DNA of 64,000 nt, from positions 3,658,001 through 3,722,000 of the forward strand of contig NZ_CP045293.1 of assembly GCF_009363075.1 (NCBI RefSeq), in the 5' to 3' direction. The notes beneath the pieces are model-generated. The model had not been told where the DNA came from and ran no database searches. It saw only the letters and a list, made by a program, of their open reading frames with translations. Origin of the DNA: Paenibacillus guangzhouensis (lineage in GTDB: Bacteria; Bacillota; Bacilli; Paenibacillales; Paenibacillaceae). The position numbers and the translations under genes are program-made. The number at the start of each line of letters is the position of its first letter. Position 1 is the first letter of the stretch. Below, piece after piece: positions 1-14,296 of the stretch.

Positions 1-22
1 TAAACGATCGTATCGGGCATCT

Positions 23-634
23 CTAGTCGGCATACTTTTTCAACCATGACACTAATTCCATACGATGGGTATAGACAAGGATGATAAGATTGCCAAGCCA
101 CACAAGCAAAATCGCCGTCGGGAACTTCGCTAGGACCAAGTATATCGCAAGAAGGAACATCCCGCAGACAACCTGCATACCATCAGACTCCACGGTCGTG
201 GATTTTTGCCTATTCATCCAGTAGCCCCCTACCTTCATCGCTGCCAATATCGCGGCATACACCAGTGAAACCTCAAAGCTCGAAATTGCACTCCAGACGC
301 CAAAAGTTACCGCGATCGCTTTCCCTCCTTTACCTTTGAGAAACGGCGAAAAGGCATGGCCCGCAATCGGCGCCAAAGCGAGAGGAATGAGGAAATAACC
401 ATAACCCGCAGCATAACCACTATGGACGATCCAAACCAGAGGTACGTACCCTTTGGCAAAATCCAAGATGACGCCGAGAAAACCGGCTTTATAGCCTTGA
501 GCCTTCCATAAATTCATTGCACCAGGGTTGCCATCGCCTATCGCTTTCAAATTTTTACGTCCCGCTAAACCAAGCCAATACGAGAACATGAATGAGCCCG
601 ATAGAAATGCGCATACAATCCACAATACGATCAT
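23..634 (-). CDS. plsY: PlsY-like glycerol-3-phosphate acyltransferase
   Basis: Membrane enzyme expected to acylate glycerol-3-phosphate from acyl-phosphate, the first step of phospholipid synthesis. The 203-residue product is mostly hydrophobic, with five or so membrane segments. It carries the three PlsY signatures: an N-terminal Ser/Gly loop (GSFMFSYWLG), GDGNPGAMN in place of the usual GSGNxGATN, and HAFSPFLKGKGGKAIA in place of GHxFPxFLxFKGGKG. I chose the internal ATG because the PlsY-like sequence starts there and because it overlaps the stop of the upstream glycosyltransferase in an ATGA, indicating translational coupling. The longer reading in this frame upstream is antisense-like junk. 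The signature deviations suggest a paralogue rather than the housekeeping plsY. Confidence 0.8.
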   Translation of the reverse strand: MIVLWIVCAFLSGSFMFSYWLGLAGRKNLKAIGDGNPGAMNLWKAQGYKAGFLGVILDFAKGYVPLVWIVHSGYAAGYGYFLIPLALAPIAGHAFSPFLKGKGGKAIAVTFGVWSAISSFEVSLVYAAILAAMKVGGYWMNRQKSTTVESDGMQVVCGMFLLAIYLVLAKFPTAILLVWLGNLIILVYTHRMELVSWLKKYAD

Positions 635-1728
635 GGATCTCGCCTGCCCCTCACTTGGACGAGCCTGCCTTTCCATCTTACCTCTCCCCGAACAACGACC
701 TGAAACATCGAATAGAGCATGATGAATACAAAAAATAGCGAAGCCAGCACATGCACCACCGGAACGAGGAATCCGAATACACCGACATACCGGATGAAAT
801 AAAAGATCTGCGCCATATAGAGAATATACCCAGTTAGTAAGGGCCAGGCCCATGACGTATTGATGAATACCCATGCTGCACCCGACACCAATAGTCCGAT
901 GACCCAGATCGCGATCGGCACAATCGTCCATGGACTGAGGGTCGACGTGCTCAATATAGCCCCTTTGCTAAAGCCTTCGATCTGGCTTCGAATCCCTTGG
1001 GGATACATTCGGAAGGAGACCATGTCATAGCCGATAAAATTCGTTACTGGAATGCCAGCTTCGACGAATTTGGATCCAATGAGCAGATCGTCGAGCACCT
1101 CGGATTTGACGCTCTCATGACCTTTAATTTTCTCATAATCCTCGCGAAGGGCTAGAATACATGATCCATAGAGGCCCTGCTTCGGATTTTGCCGTTCAAA
1201 GATCGACGTAAACGTAAAAATACCCAGCATATTCATGACGAGCGCGAGCTTCTCATAGAACTTCTCCGTGTGATGAAACGGGACGACCGAAATAACCCCT
1301 TGCGAACGATCGCGGGCTTTCATTAAAGAACCTAACGCATGTGGCGCCATTCGAATATCTGCATCTAGGAAAACAAACATATCCCCCGTCGCGTGCAAGT
1401 ATCCATTCCATACGGCCCAACTCTTTCCCGTCCACCCGTCCGGTAGCGGCGTACCTGCAATCACTTTCACACCGGTATACCGTTCTGCAATTTCTCTCGT
1501 CCCATCATCAGAGAAATCATCCACCACGATAATCTCGTAAGGTGCGGTGGTCTGTGACATAAGCGAATCGAGAAGATAAGGCAGATTGCACGCCTCATTG
1601 CGAGCAGGGATAATGACCGAGAGTTTATATGGCCCGCGGTAGGGCTCATATGCAGGAGGTACGATATTTTTTCTGAACAGTAACAATCCACAGAGACATC
1701 CGGCGACCATCAGCAAGACGATCCACAT
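631..1728 (-). CDS. GT2-family membrane glycosyltransferase
   Basis: Probable membrane-bound family 2 glycosyltransferase of 365 residues. Seen: an N-terminal membrane helix, a GT-A domain (SVIIPARNE, VVDDFSDDGT, FLDADI as the DXD motif, DDLLIG further on), then three or four C-terminal membrane helices. The arrangement resembles carotenoid or lipid glycosyltransferases of the CrtQ kind, but the acceptor cannot be told. The start is the ATG preceded by an AAGGAGGGGG ribosome site; an in-frame upstream ATG has no such site. Its stop overlaps the PlsY-like start by 4 bp, so both probably act on the same membrane lipid or glycolipid (inference). Confidence 0.8.
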   Translation of the reverse strand: MWIVLLMVAGCLCGLLLFRKNIVPPAYEPYRGPYKLSVIIPARNEACNLPYLLDSLMSQTTAPYEIIVVDDFSDDGTREIAERYTGVKVIAGTPLPDGWTGKSWAVWNGYLHATGDMFVFLDADIRMAPHALGSLMKARDRSQGVISVVPFHHTEKFYEKLALVMNMLGIFTFTSIFERQNPKQGLYGSCILALREDYEKIKGHESVKSEVLDDLLIGSKFVEAGIPVTNFIGYDMVSFRMYPQGIRSQIEGFSKGAILSTSTLSPWTIVPIAIWVIGLLVSGAAWVFINTSWAWPLLTGYILYMAQIFYFIRYVGVFGFLVPVVHVLASLFFVFIMLYSMFQVVVRGEVRWKGRLVQVRGRRDP

Positions 1729-1891
1729 GTCCGAACCCCCTCCTTCTTCTGGCTCTATATATATGAGGAAGTGAGCAAATTTAGTTACCTCAGGTCCCGC
1801 GATCGCAATAAAAGATCGCCTTACCGTCGAATACCACATTCGGCTGGGTGCTCTATAAGCTTATGGTCCGGTTGAATGGATAGCGAAATCA

Positions 1892-1920
1892 TAGACTTTG
1901 CAGGATTAATCGCCTATAAT
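1892..1920 (+). promoter_or_regulatory. sigma-A promoter of guanine deaminase gene
   Basis: A -35 TAGACT and a -10 TATAAT (1915-1920) are separated by 17 bp. The start codon lies 43 bp downstream. Confidence 0.55.
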
Positions 1921-1937
1921 AGAGCTATTGTCAACAA

Positions 1938-1950
1938 AAATACGAACATT
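1938..1950 (+). promoter_or_regulatory. possible PurR box in guaD leader
   Basis: The 13 bases match the Bacillus PurBox consensus AWWWCCGAACWWT at 12 of 13 positions (A instead of the first C). It lies just downstream of the predicted promoter. PurR boxes normally occur as inverted pairs and I see no convincing partner, so this is only a candidate. Confidence 0.25.
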
Positions 1951-1962
1951 AAGGTGTATAAC

Positions 1963-3327
1963 ATGACTAAATATTCGCAAATTTTTCAAGGTACTGCTTT
2001 TTCGTCTACAACTCCCAAAGAAGTGCAAATTCTCAAGGATTATCTGTTCTGCATTAACTCGAACGGGTTGATCGAGCGCGTCGTCTCTCCCGAAGACAAT
2101 GACTATCAACCGTTAATAGATACGTATCAAGATCAAGCGAACTTCCATCGCCTTGCGGATGGGCAGTATATCCTGCCCGGCTTCATCGACCTGCACGTGC
2201 ATGCGCCGCAATGGGCGCAGTCGGGCACAGCACTCGATATTCCGCTCTATGACTGGTTGAACACGTATACGTTCCCACTCGAATCGAAATTCGCCGATCT
2301 CGATTTCGCCGATCAAGTCTATACCGACGTAGTCAACACGCTGCTGGCGAACGGCACGACGACGGCACTCTACTTCGCCACCGTACACAAAGAGGCGAGC
2401 ATCCGACTTGCCGAGATCTGCGCGAAGCAAGGCCAGCGCGGCTTGGTCGGTAAAGTCGTCATGGATCATCCGGAGAATAACCCGGATTATTACCGGGACA
2501 AGGATACGGCATCCGCGCTTGCGGATACAGAAGAATTCATTCTCGCGGTTCAAGAACTAGCGAAATCGGCGAAGCAGGGCGTCTATCCTGTTGTAACGCC
2601 GCGGTTCATTCCAAGCTGTACGGACGAGGGCTTGCAGGGGCTCGGCGAGCTCGCTGCCAAGTACGATGCCTATGTACAGTCGCACTGCAGCGAGAGCGAT
2701 TGGGCACATGGTTACGTGCAGGAGCGCCATAAGAAGAACGACGCGTTCGCGTTGAATGATTTCGGCTTGCTGCGCGAGAAGTCCGTCATGGCACACTGCA
2801 ACTTCCTGAGCGACGAGGATGCGGATTTATTCGCCGAGAAAGGAACAGCCATCTGCCATTGTCCCGTCTCGAACAGCTATTTCGCGAACAGCGTCATTCC
2901 GATTGCACATTTGCAAGCGAAAGGCGTGGAAATTGGGCTAGGCTCGGATATTTCGGGCGGGTTCTCCCCAAGTCTCTTCGACAACGCCAGACAAGCTGTT
3001 ATCTCCTCACGCATGCTCGAAGACGGCGTGAACCCGGCGCTTCCTGCCGCAGAACGCGGTGTACCAAATTCGCGCATCACCATTAACGAAGCGTTCTATC
3101 TGGCTACTGCCGGCGGCGGCGAGAGCTTGAGCTTGCCGATCGGACGGCTGGAAGCCGGCTACGCATGGGATGCACAGATCATCGACACGACGTTAGCGAC
3201 GGCTCGATTACCGATCTATTCGGCGGATGAGAACTTAAACGATGTGTTCCAGAAAATCATGTACCTGGCACGTCCCGAAAATATCCGCGAGGTGTGGGTG
3301 CAGGGCGAGAAGGTTCATACGCGGTAA
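1963..3327 (+). CDS. guaD: guanine deaminase
   Basis: Cytosolic zinc amidohydrolase converting guanine to xanthine and ammonia, part of purine salvage and nitrogen scavenging. The 454-residue product shows the amidohydrolase metal motif PGFIDLHVHAPQ (His78, His80), the substrate and metal motifs SHCSES and MAHC, CHCPVSN, and the late LGSDISGG aspartate, all as in the human/fungal-type guanine deaminases of about 450 residues. The start is the ATG preceded by AAGGTG with 6-bp spacing. The upstream in-frame ATG at 1876 lies ahead of the promoter. It is monocistronic, with its own promoter and a strong terminator. Confidence 0.93.
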   Translation: MTKYSQIFQGTAFSSTTPKEVQILKDYLFCINSNGLIERVVSPEDNDYQPLIDTYQDQANFHRLADGQYILPGFIDLHVHAPQWAQSGTALDIPLYDWLNTYTFPLESKFADLDFADQVYTDVVNTLLANGTTTALYFATVHKEASIRLAEICAKQGQRGLVGKVVMDHPENNPDYYRDKDTASALADTEEFILAVQELAKSAKQGVYPVVTPRFIPSCTDEGLQGLGELAAKYDAYVQSHCSESDWAHGYVQERHKKNDAFALNDFGLLREKSVMAHCNFLSDEDADLFAEKGTAICHCPVSNSYFANSVIPIAHLQAKGVEIGLGSDISGGFSPSLFDNARQAVISSRMLEDGVNPALPAAERGVPNSRITINEAFYLATAGGGESLSLPIGRLEAGYAWDAQIIDTTLATARLPIYSADENLNDVFQKIMYLARPENIREVWVQGEKVHTR

Positions 3328-3353
3328 ATCGATCATAGCAGTACATGGATATG

Positions 3354-3394
3354 AAAAGTGCACGCCCCATGATAATAGGGCGTGCACTTTTTTG
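3354..3394. terminator. bidirectional terminator, guaD / DNA alkylation repair gene
   Basis: A perfect 13-bp stem (AAAGTGCACGCCC, 3355-3367, pairing with 3378-3390) and a 10-nt loop. It is flanked by A-rich and T-rich tracts, so it can serve both converging genes. Confidence 0.85.
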
Positions 3395-3418
3395 ATGCAT
3401 ATATGAATCTTCTCAAAG

Positions 3419-4255
3419 CTATTTCATTTTCTCTACACTTCGCTTAGCCTTCGTCACGATTCTTCGCGTCTCCTTCGTATCCGATAAGTCAAGCCACTGA
3501 TTACATACCTCGACAACCCATTCCGGGCGGGTCTTACTGGCATCATTTAACCAATTGCCGACGGAGTCCTGTACGTATTTGACTGGATCCGCCTTCACCC
3601 TCTCTAGTAAGGATAGGGCCAAGGCCGGGTTTTCCTTCAGCGGTTGAATATGCTTGGCCCAGACTCCAATGGGGCGAATCGATTCGACCGCGAATCGCCG
3701 GATATTCGCATCCGGATCCATCACCCATACAGCGAGCAGCGCGAGCGCCCTCTCTAAATCCCTCATGATCGGCTCCCTGACAGCCATCCAAGCAATCTCG
3801 CGGACACCAAAATGCGTATCCGCTGCAAAAGGACGAATGGTGGCTAGCCGCTCTTCCAAGCTTAACCTTTGATCCAAGCCAATGATATAAGCGGCCCAGC
3901 AGCGCACACTATCCGAGAGATGGGAAGCCAGCGAGTGGAAGATTCGTGAGCTGTCCTGCTCTGGCATTTGCGCGAACAGACCGAGCCATTCTACCGCAAT
4001 CGCCGGAATGATCTTCATGATTTTCGTTTCCTTCGTGCAGCGAAGCCTCTCTATCATTGCATGCGTCTCTTGCTCCAGTCCAAGCTCCAGCAGCACATGG
4101 TGCAGTAAAGTGAGATGATCCACTGCCAGCCATTCGGTCAAATTCACCGATTGAAGTGCTCCTGTTTGCAGCAGCTCCAAGACATCGCTAGGGATATCCG
4201 TTAGTTTCCTAGCACCTTTTCGCGCGAGATAATCGATTTCTTCCTTCGGCTGCAT
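3419..4255 (-). CDS. AlkC/AlkD-like HEAT-repeat DNA alkylation repair protein
   Basis: A 278-residue all-helical protein whose central and C-terminal parts read as HEAT repeats. Typical stretches are VRCWAAYIIG, VREIAWMAVREP, IRRFAVESIRPIGVW and KYVQDSVGNWLND. This pattern matches the AlkC/AlkD DNA glycosylase superfamily, which removes 3-methyl- and 7-methylpurines. Assignment is by pattern only, and a structural HEAT protein of the family without glycosylase activity is possible. I prefer the ATG at 4255, which has GGAG 8 bp upstream, over a GTG nine bases earlier. It converges with guaD. Confidence 0.72.
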   Translation of the reverse strand: MQPKEEIDYLARKGARKLTDIPSDVLELLQTGALQSVNLTEWLAVDHLTLLHHVLLELGLEQETHAMIERLRCTKETKIMKIIPAIAVEWLGLFAQMPEQDSSRIFHSLASHLSDSVRCWAAYIIGLDQRLSLEERLATIRPFAADTHFGVREIAWMAVREPIMRDLERALALLAVWVMDPDANIRRFAVESIRPIGVWAKHIQPLKENPALALSLLERVKADPVKYVQDSVGNWLNDASKTRPEWVVEVCNQWLDLSDTKETRRIVTKAKRSVEKMK

Positions 4256-4326
4256 ATTCTCCACTCCATCGTTTCATATTTTCATATAGCATACCTTCCT
4301 CCAAGCGAGAAAGGATGTAGTGTAGA

Positions 4327-5004
4327 TTACAACTTGTCCAGCTGAGAGCGATGAAGATAGATTGTTTTGAACCCTGTCTGAATCATGCCGTCTTTGACTA
4401 ATTCTTGCAATGCAGTCGTGACTGCTTCTCTCGTCGCGCCAACAAGATTCGCAATTTCCTGATGCGACAAAGCGTACGCTATTCTCACATACTTCGCGTC
4501 ATGCGCCGAATATCCGAATTGATTCGCCAACCTCTTGATGATATACAGAATTTTGTCATGTAGATTCCCTAGTGCTAGATTTTGCGTTAAATGACTCATC
4601 TGAGCGATACGATCGCTGAGGACTTGAATCATATTCATCATAAATCGAGGTCGTTCCATCAGATAGTTCTCGAATCGATCTTTATTCATTAAGCAAATAT
4701 GGCTTTCTTCGATCGTCTCAATATAATGATCCCTCGTGCCGAGCGCGATAAATTTCATCTCGCCGAATACGTTGCCTTCGCACAGAATATCTGATGTAAA
4801 TTGTTTCCCATCGCTATTCAGCTTGAACAACCGCACCTTTCCCTGCTTGATAAAATATAAGCCTTCTTTGAAGGAATCAGGGGTTTGAATATATGTATGT
4901 TTCGGAAAAATCGTGATCGACGTTAATTCATCCATTTCGACTAGATCTTCTCTAGATAAGGAGTGAAGTAAATTGAATTGTGACAAATATTGAATGCGAT
5001 CCAT
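4327..5004 (-). CDS. Crp/Fnr-family transcription regulator
   Basis: A 225-residue regulator with an N-terminal cyclic-nucleotide-binding beta-roll (about 10-130, including GEMKFIALGTRDHY), a dimerisation helix (about 125-150) and a C-terminal winged helix (about 160-225, with LSHQEIANLVGATREAVTTALQEL). No cysteine cluster for an iron-sulphur centre is visible, so it is not a classic oxygen-sensing Fnr. The start at 5004 has AAGGAGG just upstream; a more upstream ATG has no ribosome site. It is divergent from the GH35 gene across a 161-bp region that holds the shared operator-promoter module, so it may take part in control of that gene (inference). Confidence 0.85.
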   Translation of the reverse strand: MDRIQYLSQFNLLHSLSREDLVEMDELTSITIFPKHTYIQTPDSFKEGLYFIKQGKVRLFKLNSDGKQFTSDILCEGNVFGEMKFIALGTRDHYIETIEESHICLMNKDRFENYLMERPRFMMNMIQVLSDRIAQMSHLTQNLALGNLHDKILYIIKRLANQFGYSAHDAKYVRIAYALSHQEIANLVGATREAVTTALQELVKDGMIQTGFKTIYLHRSQLDKL

Positions 5005-5045
5005 GTCTCCTCCTTGTTGATGACTCTCCATCGTTTCATTATATC

Positions 5046-5119
5046 GTATCGATTTCGTTGATAGAATGCAGAAATCGTTGATGCGTAACGTAGTTATACC
5101 TATCGAGACACGATAAAAT
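5046..5119 (+). promoter_or_regulatory. shared operator-promoter module of the glycan regulon, copy 1 (GH35)
   Basis: Direct repeats TCGTTGAT at 5055 and 5075 (20-bp period) are preceded by GTATCGA at 5046. They are followed by -35 TAGTTA (5091-5096), a 17-bp spacer and -10 TAAAAT (5114-5119). The first 37 bp are identical at 33 positions to the minus-strand copy upstream of the GH2 operon, with every element at the same offset. Direct repeats two helical turns apart, abutting the -35, are the usual layout for AraC-type activators such as the YesN-like regulator encoded here. Confidence 0.7.
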
Positions 5120-5165
5120 ATAGTAATACATGATTCTACATAATAAATGAACGGAGGGTAATCCT

Positions 5166-6923
5166 GTGTCTATTTTTGCTGTGGAAGGTAACCAATTTGT
5201 TTTTGATGGCCAGCCTGTCAGGCTTATTTCAGGTGCAATCCATTATTTCCGCGTCGTTCCCGAATATTGGCGGGATCGTCTGATGAAACTGAAGGCGTGC
5301 GGCTTCAACACGGTAGAAACCTATGTACCGTGGAACTTGCACGAGCCAAAGGAAGGACAATTCAACTTTGAGGGCATCGCCGATATCGTCAAGTTTATCG
5401 AGATAGCTGGCGAATTGGGTCTTTATGTTATCATTCGACCAAGTCCGTATATTTGCGCAGAATGGGAATTTGGCGGAATGCCGGCATGGCTTCTGGCTGA
5501 TCCTGGCATGCAGCTGCGCTGTTTCCACCAACCGTTCCTAGATAAAATTGACGCCTATTATGACGTCTTGCTGCCGAAGTTTGTGCCTCTGCTCTGCACG
5601 AATGGCGGGCCGATCATCGCGATGCAAATCGAGAACGAATACGGCAGTTACGGCAACGACACGCAGTATCTAGAATATTTAAGAGAGAGCAAGATCAAGC
5701 GCGGTATCGACGTATTGCTATTCACTTCCGATGGACCAGGAGATTTCATGCTGCAAGGCGGTATGGTGCCGGGCGTGCTGGAGACCGTCAATTTTGGTTC
5801 CCGTCCAAAGGAAGCTTTCAATGAACTTCGCATTTATCAGCCGGAAGGGCCGATCATGTGTATGGAATATTGGAACGGCTGGTTCGATCATTGGTTCGAG
5901 CAGCACCATACTCGCGACGCAGCTGATGTGGCGAGAGTATTCGACGAAATGCTGGCGATGGACGCTTCGGTCAACTTCTATATGTTCCATGGCGGTACGA
6001 ACTTCGGTTTCTGGAGCGGCGCCAACGACGACGGCACGAAATATATGCCGACGATCACGAGCTACGACTACGATGTACCGATCAGCGAATCCGGTGATGT
6101 GACGGATAAGTTCTATGCTGTACGCGAGGTTGTATCCAAATATGTCGACCTCGGACCGCTCGAGCTGCCTGAGCCGATCCAGAAGAAAGCTTACGGCGAA
6201 GTGAACATGTCCCAGCAGGCTTCACTGTTCGAATCACTCAATAAGCTATCGACGTCGGTGCAAAGAACTTGCCCAGATCCGATGGAGCTGCTCGGACAAA
6301 ACTACGGCTTTATCCTGTATACAACACGGATATCCGGACCGCGCCCAGAGACGAAGCTGAATTTGCAGGATGTGCACGATCGTGCGCAGATCTTTGTCGA
6401 TGGTGAATTCAAGGGCGTCGTTGAGCGCTGGAACAAGGACGCGGAGCCGATCAAATTCAGTATCCCGCCAGAAGGTGCACAATTAAGCGTGCTCGTCGAA
6501 AATATGGGCAGAACCAACTATGGTCCACACTTGCGCGATGTGAAAGGGATTACGGAAGGCATTCGCTTCGGAGCGCAGTTCCTGTATCATTGGACGATCC
6601 ATACGCTTCCTATGGATGATTTGTCGAAGCTGGAGTATTCGCCCGCAGGAGCGAAATGCGAAGACAAGCCGTCGTTCTACAAAGGCACGTTCCATGTGGA
6701 TGAGACGGCAGATACGTTCCTCGAGCTGAAGGGCTGGAACAAAGGCGTCGCCTACATCAACGGCTTCAACCTTGGACGATATTGGGAAACGGTAGGTCCG
6801 CAAAAAACGTTATACATCCCAGGCCCGCTTCTGCGCAAAGGAGCGAACGAGCTCGTGCTGTTCGAACTGCATGGTGCTGAAGAGCCGGTCGTAACCCTTC
6901 GCGATAGTGCTATTTTAGGATAA
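5166..6923 (+). CDS. GH35 beta-galactosidase, cytoplasmic
   Basis: A glycoside hydrolase family 35 enzyme of 585 residues expected to remove terminal beta-galactose from oligosaccharides. The TIM barrel begins with the family pattern RDRLMKLKACGFNTVETYVPWNLHE. The acid/base is Glu158 in AMQIENEYGSYG and the nucleophile Glu234 in CMEYWNGWFDHW. C-terminal beta-sandwich domains follow, with RYWETVGPQKTLYIPGPLL. There is no signal peptide, so it acts on imported sugars. The start is GTG at 5166 with GGAGGG upstream. It is transcribed alone from the shared operator-promoter module that also drives the GH2/transporter operon. Confidence 0.93.
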   Translation: MSIFAVEGNQFVFDGQPVRLISGAIHYFRVVPEYWRDRLMKLKACGFNTVETYVPWNLHEPKEGQFNFEGIADIVKFIEIAGELGLYVIIRPSPYICAEWEFGGMPAWLLADPGMQLRCFHQPFLDKIDAYYDVLLPKFVPLLCTNGGPIIAMQIENEYGSYGNDTQYLEYLRESKIKRGIDVLLFTSDGPGDFMLQGGMVPGVLETVNFGSRPKEAFNELRIYQPEGPIMCMEYWNGWFDHWFEQHHTRDAADVARVFDEMLAMDASVNFYMFHGGTNFGFWSGANDDGTKYMPTITSYDYDVPISESGDVTDKFYAVREVVSKYVDLGPLELPEPIQKKAYGEVNMSQQASLFESLNKLSTSVQRTCPDPMELLGQNYGFILYTTRISGPRPETKLNLQDVHDRAQIFVDGEFKGVVERWNKDAEPIKFSIPPEGAQLSVLVENMGRTNYGPHLRDVKGITEGIRFGAQFLYHWTIHTLPMDDLSKLEYSPAGAKCEDKPSFYKGTFHVDETADTFLELKGWNKGVAYINGFNLGRYWETVGPQKTLYIPGPLLRKGANELVLFELHGAEEPVVTLRDSAILG

Positions 6924-6956
6924 AATCATCCTTGGATTTATAGAGAAGTCTACAAG

Positions 6957-6994
6957 AAAAAAGGAGAAGGCAAAATCATGCCTGCTCCTTTTTT
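6957..6994. terminator. bidirectional terminator, GH35 / large GH2 gene
   Basis: A-rich arm AAAAAAGGAG pairs with CTCCTTTTTT around an inner AGGC/GCCT stem. It lies between two converging genes. Confidence 0.8.
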
Positions 6995-7007
6995 AATTGA
7001 GATTCCT

Positions 7008-12398
<5,391 letters not shown>

Positions 12399-12532
12399 TC
12401 AGATAATGAATGCCGTCCTCCACTATATTCTTGCTGCTTGCTTACAATACCATTATTACGCTCACTTCCATCACAATTAAATCCAAATTCCTCATAAGTT
12501 CTATCAAAATTCTCATCAATTTGCAGGAAATG

Positions 12533-12566
12533 AAAAAAGGTAACTCCGTCGAAAGGAAGTTACCTT
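12533..12566 (-). terminator. terminator of the GH2-transporter-GH43-two-component operon
   Basis: AAGGTAACT pairs with AGTTACCTT, with the minus-strand T-run at 12533-12538. It lies just past the kinase stop, separating the operon from the large GH2 gene. The rest of 12381-12571 should hold the large GH2 gene's promoter. A weak imperfect relative of the shared direct repeat (TTTGAT and TTTGGAT, 21 bp apart, around 12481-12508) is present. Confidence 0.8.
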
Positions 12567-12571
12567 AACAT

Positions 12572-14296
12572 TTAACTACAATCATGCAATTCCCGGTACA
12601 AAGGAATGACGATACGAACCGTCGTCCCTGCACCCCATTCGCTCTCTATCGTTACGCCGAATGATTCTCCGAATTGCAGCTTGATCCGCTCATTCACATT
12701 TCGGATGCCATAACCAATACTTTGTTCTTGATATTCAAATATTTGTCTCATCGTTTCCTCACGCATCCCGACACCGTTATCGCTCACTTTCATGACGATG
12801 GTGCCTTCTTCCTGATAAGCGGCAATCCGGATATGAAGGGGCTCTTCAGACATGGCATGCTTGACCGCATTTTCAACAAACGGCTGCAAGATCAGCTTCA
12901 CGGTATCGTATTCCATGACGGAGAATTGAATGTCATAGCTGACATCCAGCCTGTCGACATGCTTAATCTTTTGGATGACAACATAAGATTGGACCTGTTG
13001 GATTTCCTCACGAATCGGGATAATCGATCTTCCTCGATTCAAGGTCAGGCGATAGAACGTTGCCAGCTGTGTGACCATCTGGTGCAGCTTTTCCGTTTCG
13101 CCCAAACGAGCCAGCCTGCTAATTGAAGATAAGGTATTATACAGAAAATGCGGTTTAATTTGAGCTTGAAGCGCATCCAGCTCGGCTTCCTTCTTCTGCA
13201 AGTTGCTGATATAGACCTCCTGAACAAGGTCCTCAATATTCACCGCCATCTCATTAAATGCAATCGCAATTTGCGCAAACTCATCGGAGCCGACCGATGG
13301 AATCCGTTTCGTAAAATTCCCTTCCTGAAATGCGCGGAGAGATCGAACAATCCTGTTGATCTGCTTCGAGAATGTATTGGACACAATGGCACCGATCGCC
13401 ATGAGCACCAAAAAACTGGCCAAGCAAATAAGCAGTGTCACATTTTTGACTTTCTGAGCGGCATGTTCGAGTTCTTGCAGCGGTACGAGCGCCACAGCGC
13501 GGTATTTGGTTCCCTCGATGGGCTCGTAGATCTGCATATAAGCTCTCGTGTCTGCCAGCCAATGCGGAGGAAGCGGGTTGCTACTGTTCTCGTACACCGT
13601 CTCGTTATGATTATTGATGACAGCGAAATAACCGGGGATGCCGTCTTGACTACTGCTGTAATTCAAATTTCCGAACAACTCGTCTTTTTTGACTGTAATC
13701 TGCATAGTCCCAATCGCCTTAATCGTCTCAAAATCCATCATCTTACGAAGCCAAGATACATTGCCGAACTTCACATCCGAACCCACCTGCATCCATTGGG
13801 AATCGACATGCATGTCATCGAATCTTTTCACCCAATTGAGCTGCTCTATGTGCTGATAATGAATCAGATTATACCGTTTTCCTCGGGAGAGCGGATCTTC
13901 TTCGGTCTCTATATCATAGATTTCAGGCAGGGTCGTGTTATGCAAAAACAAATTAATGACGACATTTTGCGGTGCCAAATTCATCGCCGAGTCCAGCTTG
14001 GGGAGAATCTTTTGCGTCACCGTCTGATAACTGTCCAAGGGCTCATATCGCTTATTTAATGCCCGCTGCAACGACTGGTCTAGATAGAGCTGATTATCCA
14101 CCAGCTCCACCGTTTTCATTCTTCCCTCGATATTATCAACAGCCTGCACTAAGGTGCTTTTCACATTCTGAATCGTCTGCTCCTTCACATATTGCACGGA
14201 TGTATAATAAGCGTAATAACCAATCGTAATAACAGGTACGATCACGAGCAGCATATAAGATGCCAGCAGTTTGTATTTGAAAGGAAGCTGTTTCAT
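12572..14296 (-). CDS. YesM-type sensor histidine kinase
   Basis: A membrane sensor kinase of 574 residues paired with the overlapping response regulator. Seen: a membrane helix at about 10-30, a large extracellular sensing region, a second helix at about 287-305, HAMP (about 307-360), the His_kinase domain with phospho-acceptor His383 in QIKPHFLYNTLSS, and an ATPase domain (PFVENAVKHAM, VSDNGVGM). This is the LytS/YesM class common in Paenibacillus glycan loci. The start ATG overlaps the regulator stop as ATGA. It probably senses the transported oligosaccharide directly or through the lipoprotein (inference). Confidence 0.92.
   Translation of the reverse strand: MKQLPFKYKLLASYMLLVIVPVITIGYYAYYTSVQYVKEQTIQNVKSTLVQAVDNIEGRMKTVELVDNQLYLDQSLQRALNKRYEPLDSYQTVTQKILPKLDSAMNLAPQNVVINLFLHNTTLPEIYDIETEEDPLSRGKRYNLIHYQHIEQLNWVKRFDDMHVDSQWMQVGSDVKFGNVSWLRKMMDFETIKAIGTMQITVKKDELFGNLNYSSSQDGIPGYFAVINNHNETVYENSSNPLPPHWLADTRAYMQIYEPIEGTKYRAVALVPLQELEHAAQKVKNVTLLICLASFLVLMAIGAIVSNTFSKQINRIVRSLRAFQEGNFTKRIPSVGSDEFAQIAIAFNEMAVNIEDLVQEVYISNLQKKEAELDALQAQIKPHFLYNTLSSISRLARLGETEKLHQMVTQLATFYRLTLNRGRSIIPIREEIQQVQSYVVIQKIKHVDRLDVSYDIQFSVMEYDTVKLILQPFVENAVKHAMSEEPLHIRIAAYQEEGTIVMKVSDNGVGMREETMRQIFEYQEQSIGYGIRNVNERIKLQFGESFGVTIESEWGAGTTVRIVIPLYRELHDCS

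Noticed and set aside
4327-5004. Oxygen-sensing Fnr
   Set aside because: No cysteine cluster suitable for an iron-sulphur centre; annotated as generic Crp/Fnr family.
13148-14059. 303-residue plus-strand frame opposite the histidine kinase gene
   Set aside because: Antisense shadow of the kinase; the kinase frame has all motifs in order.
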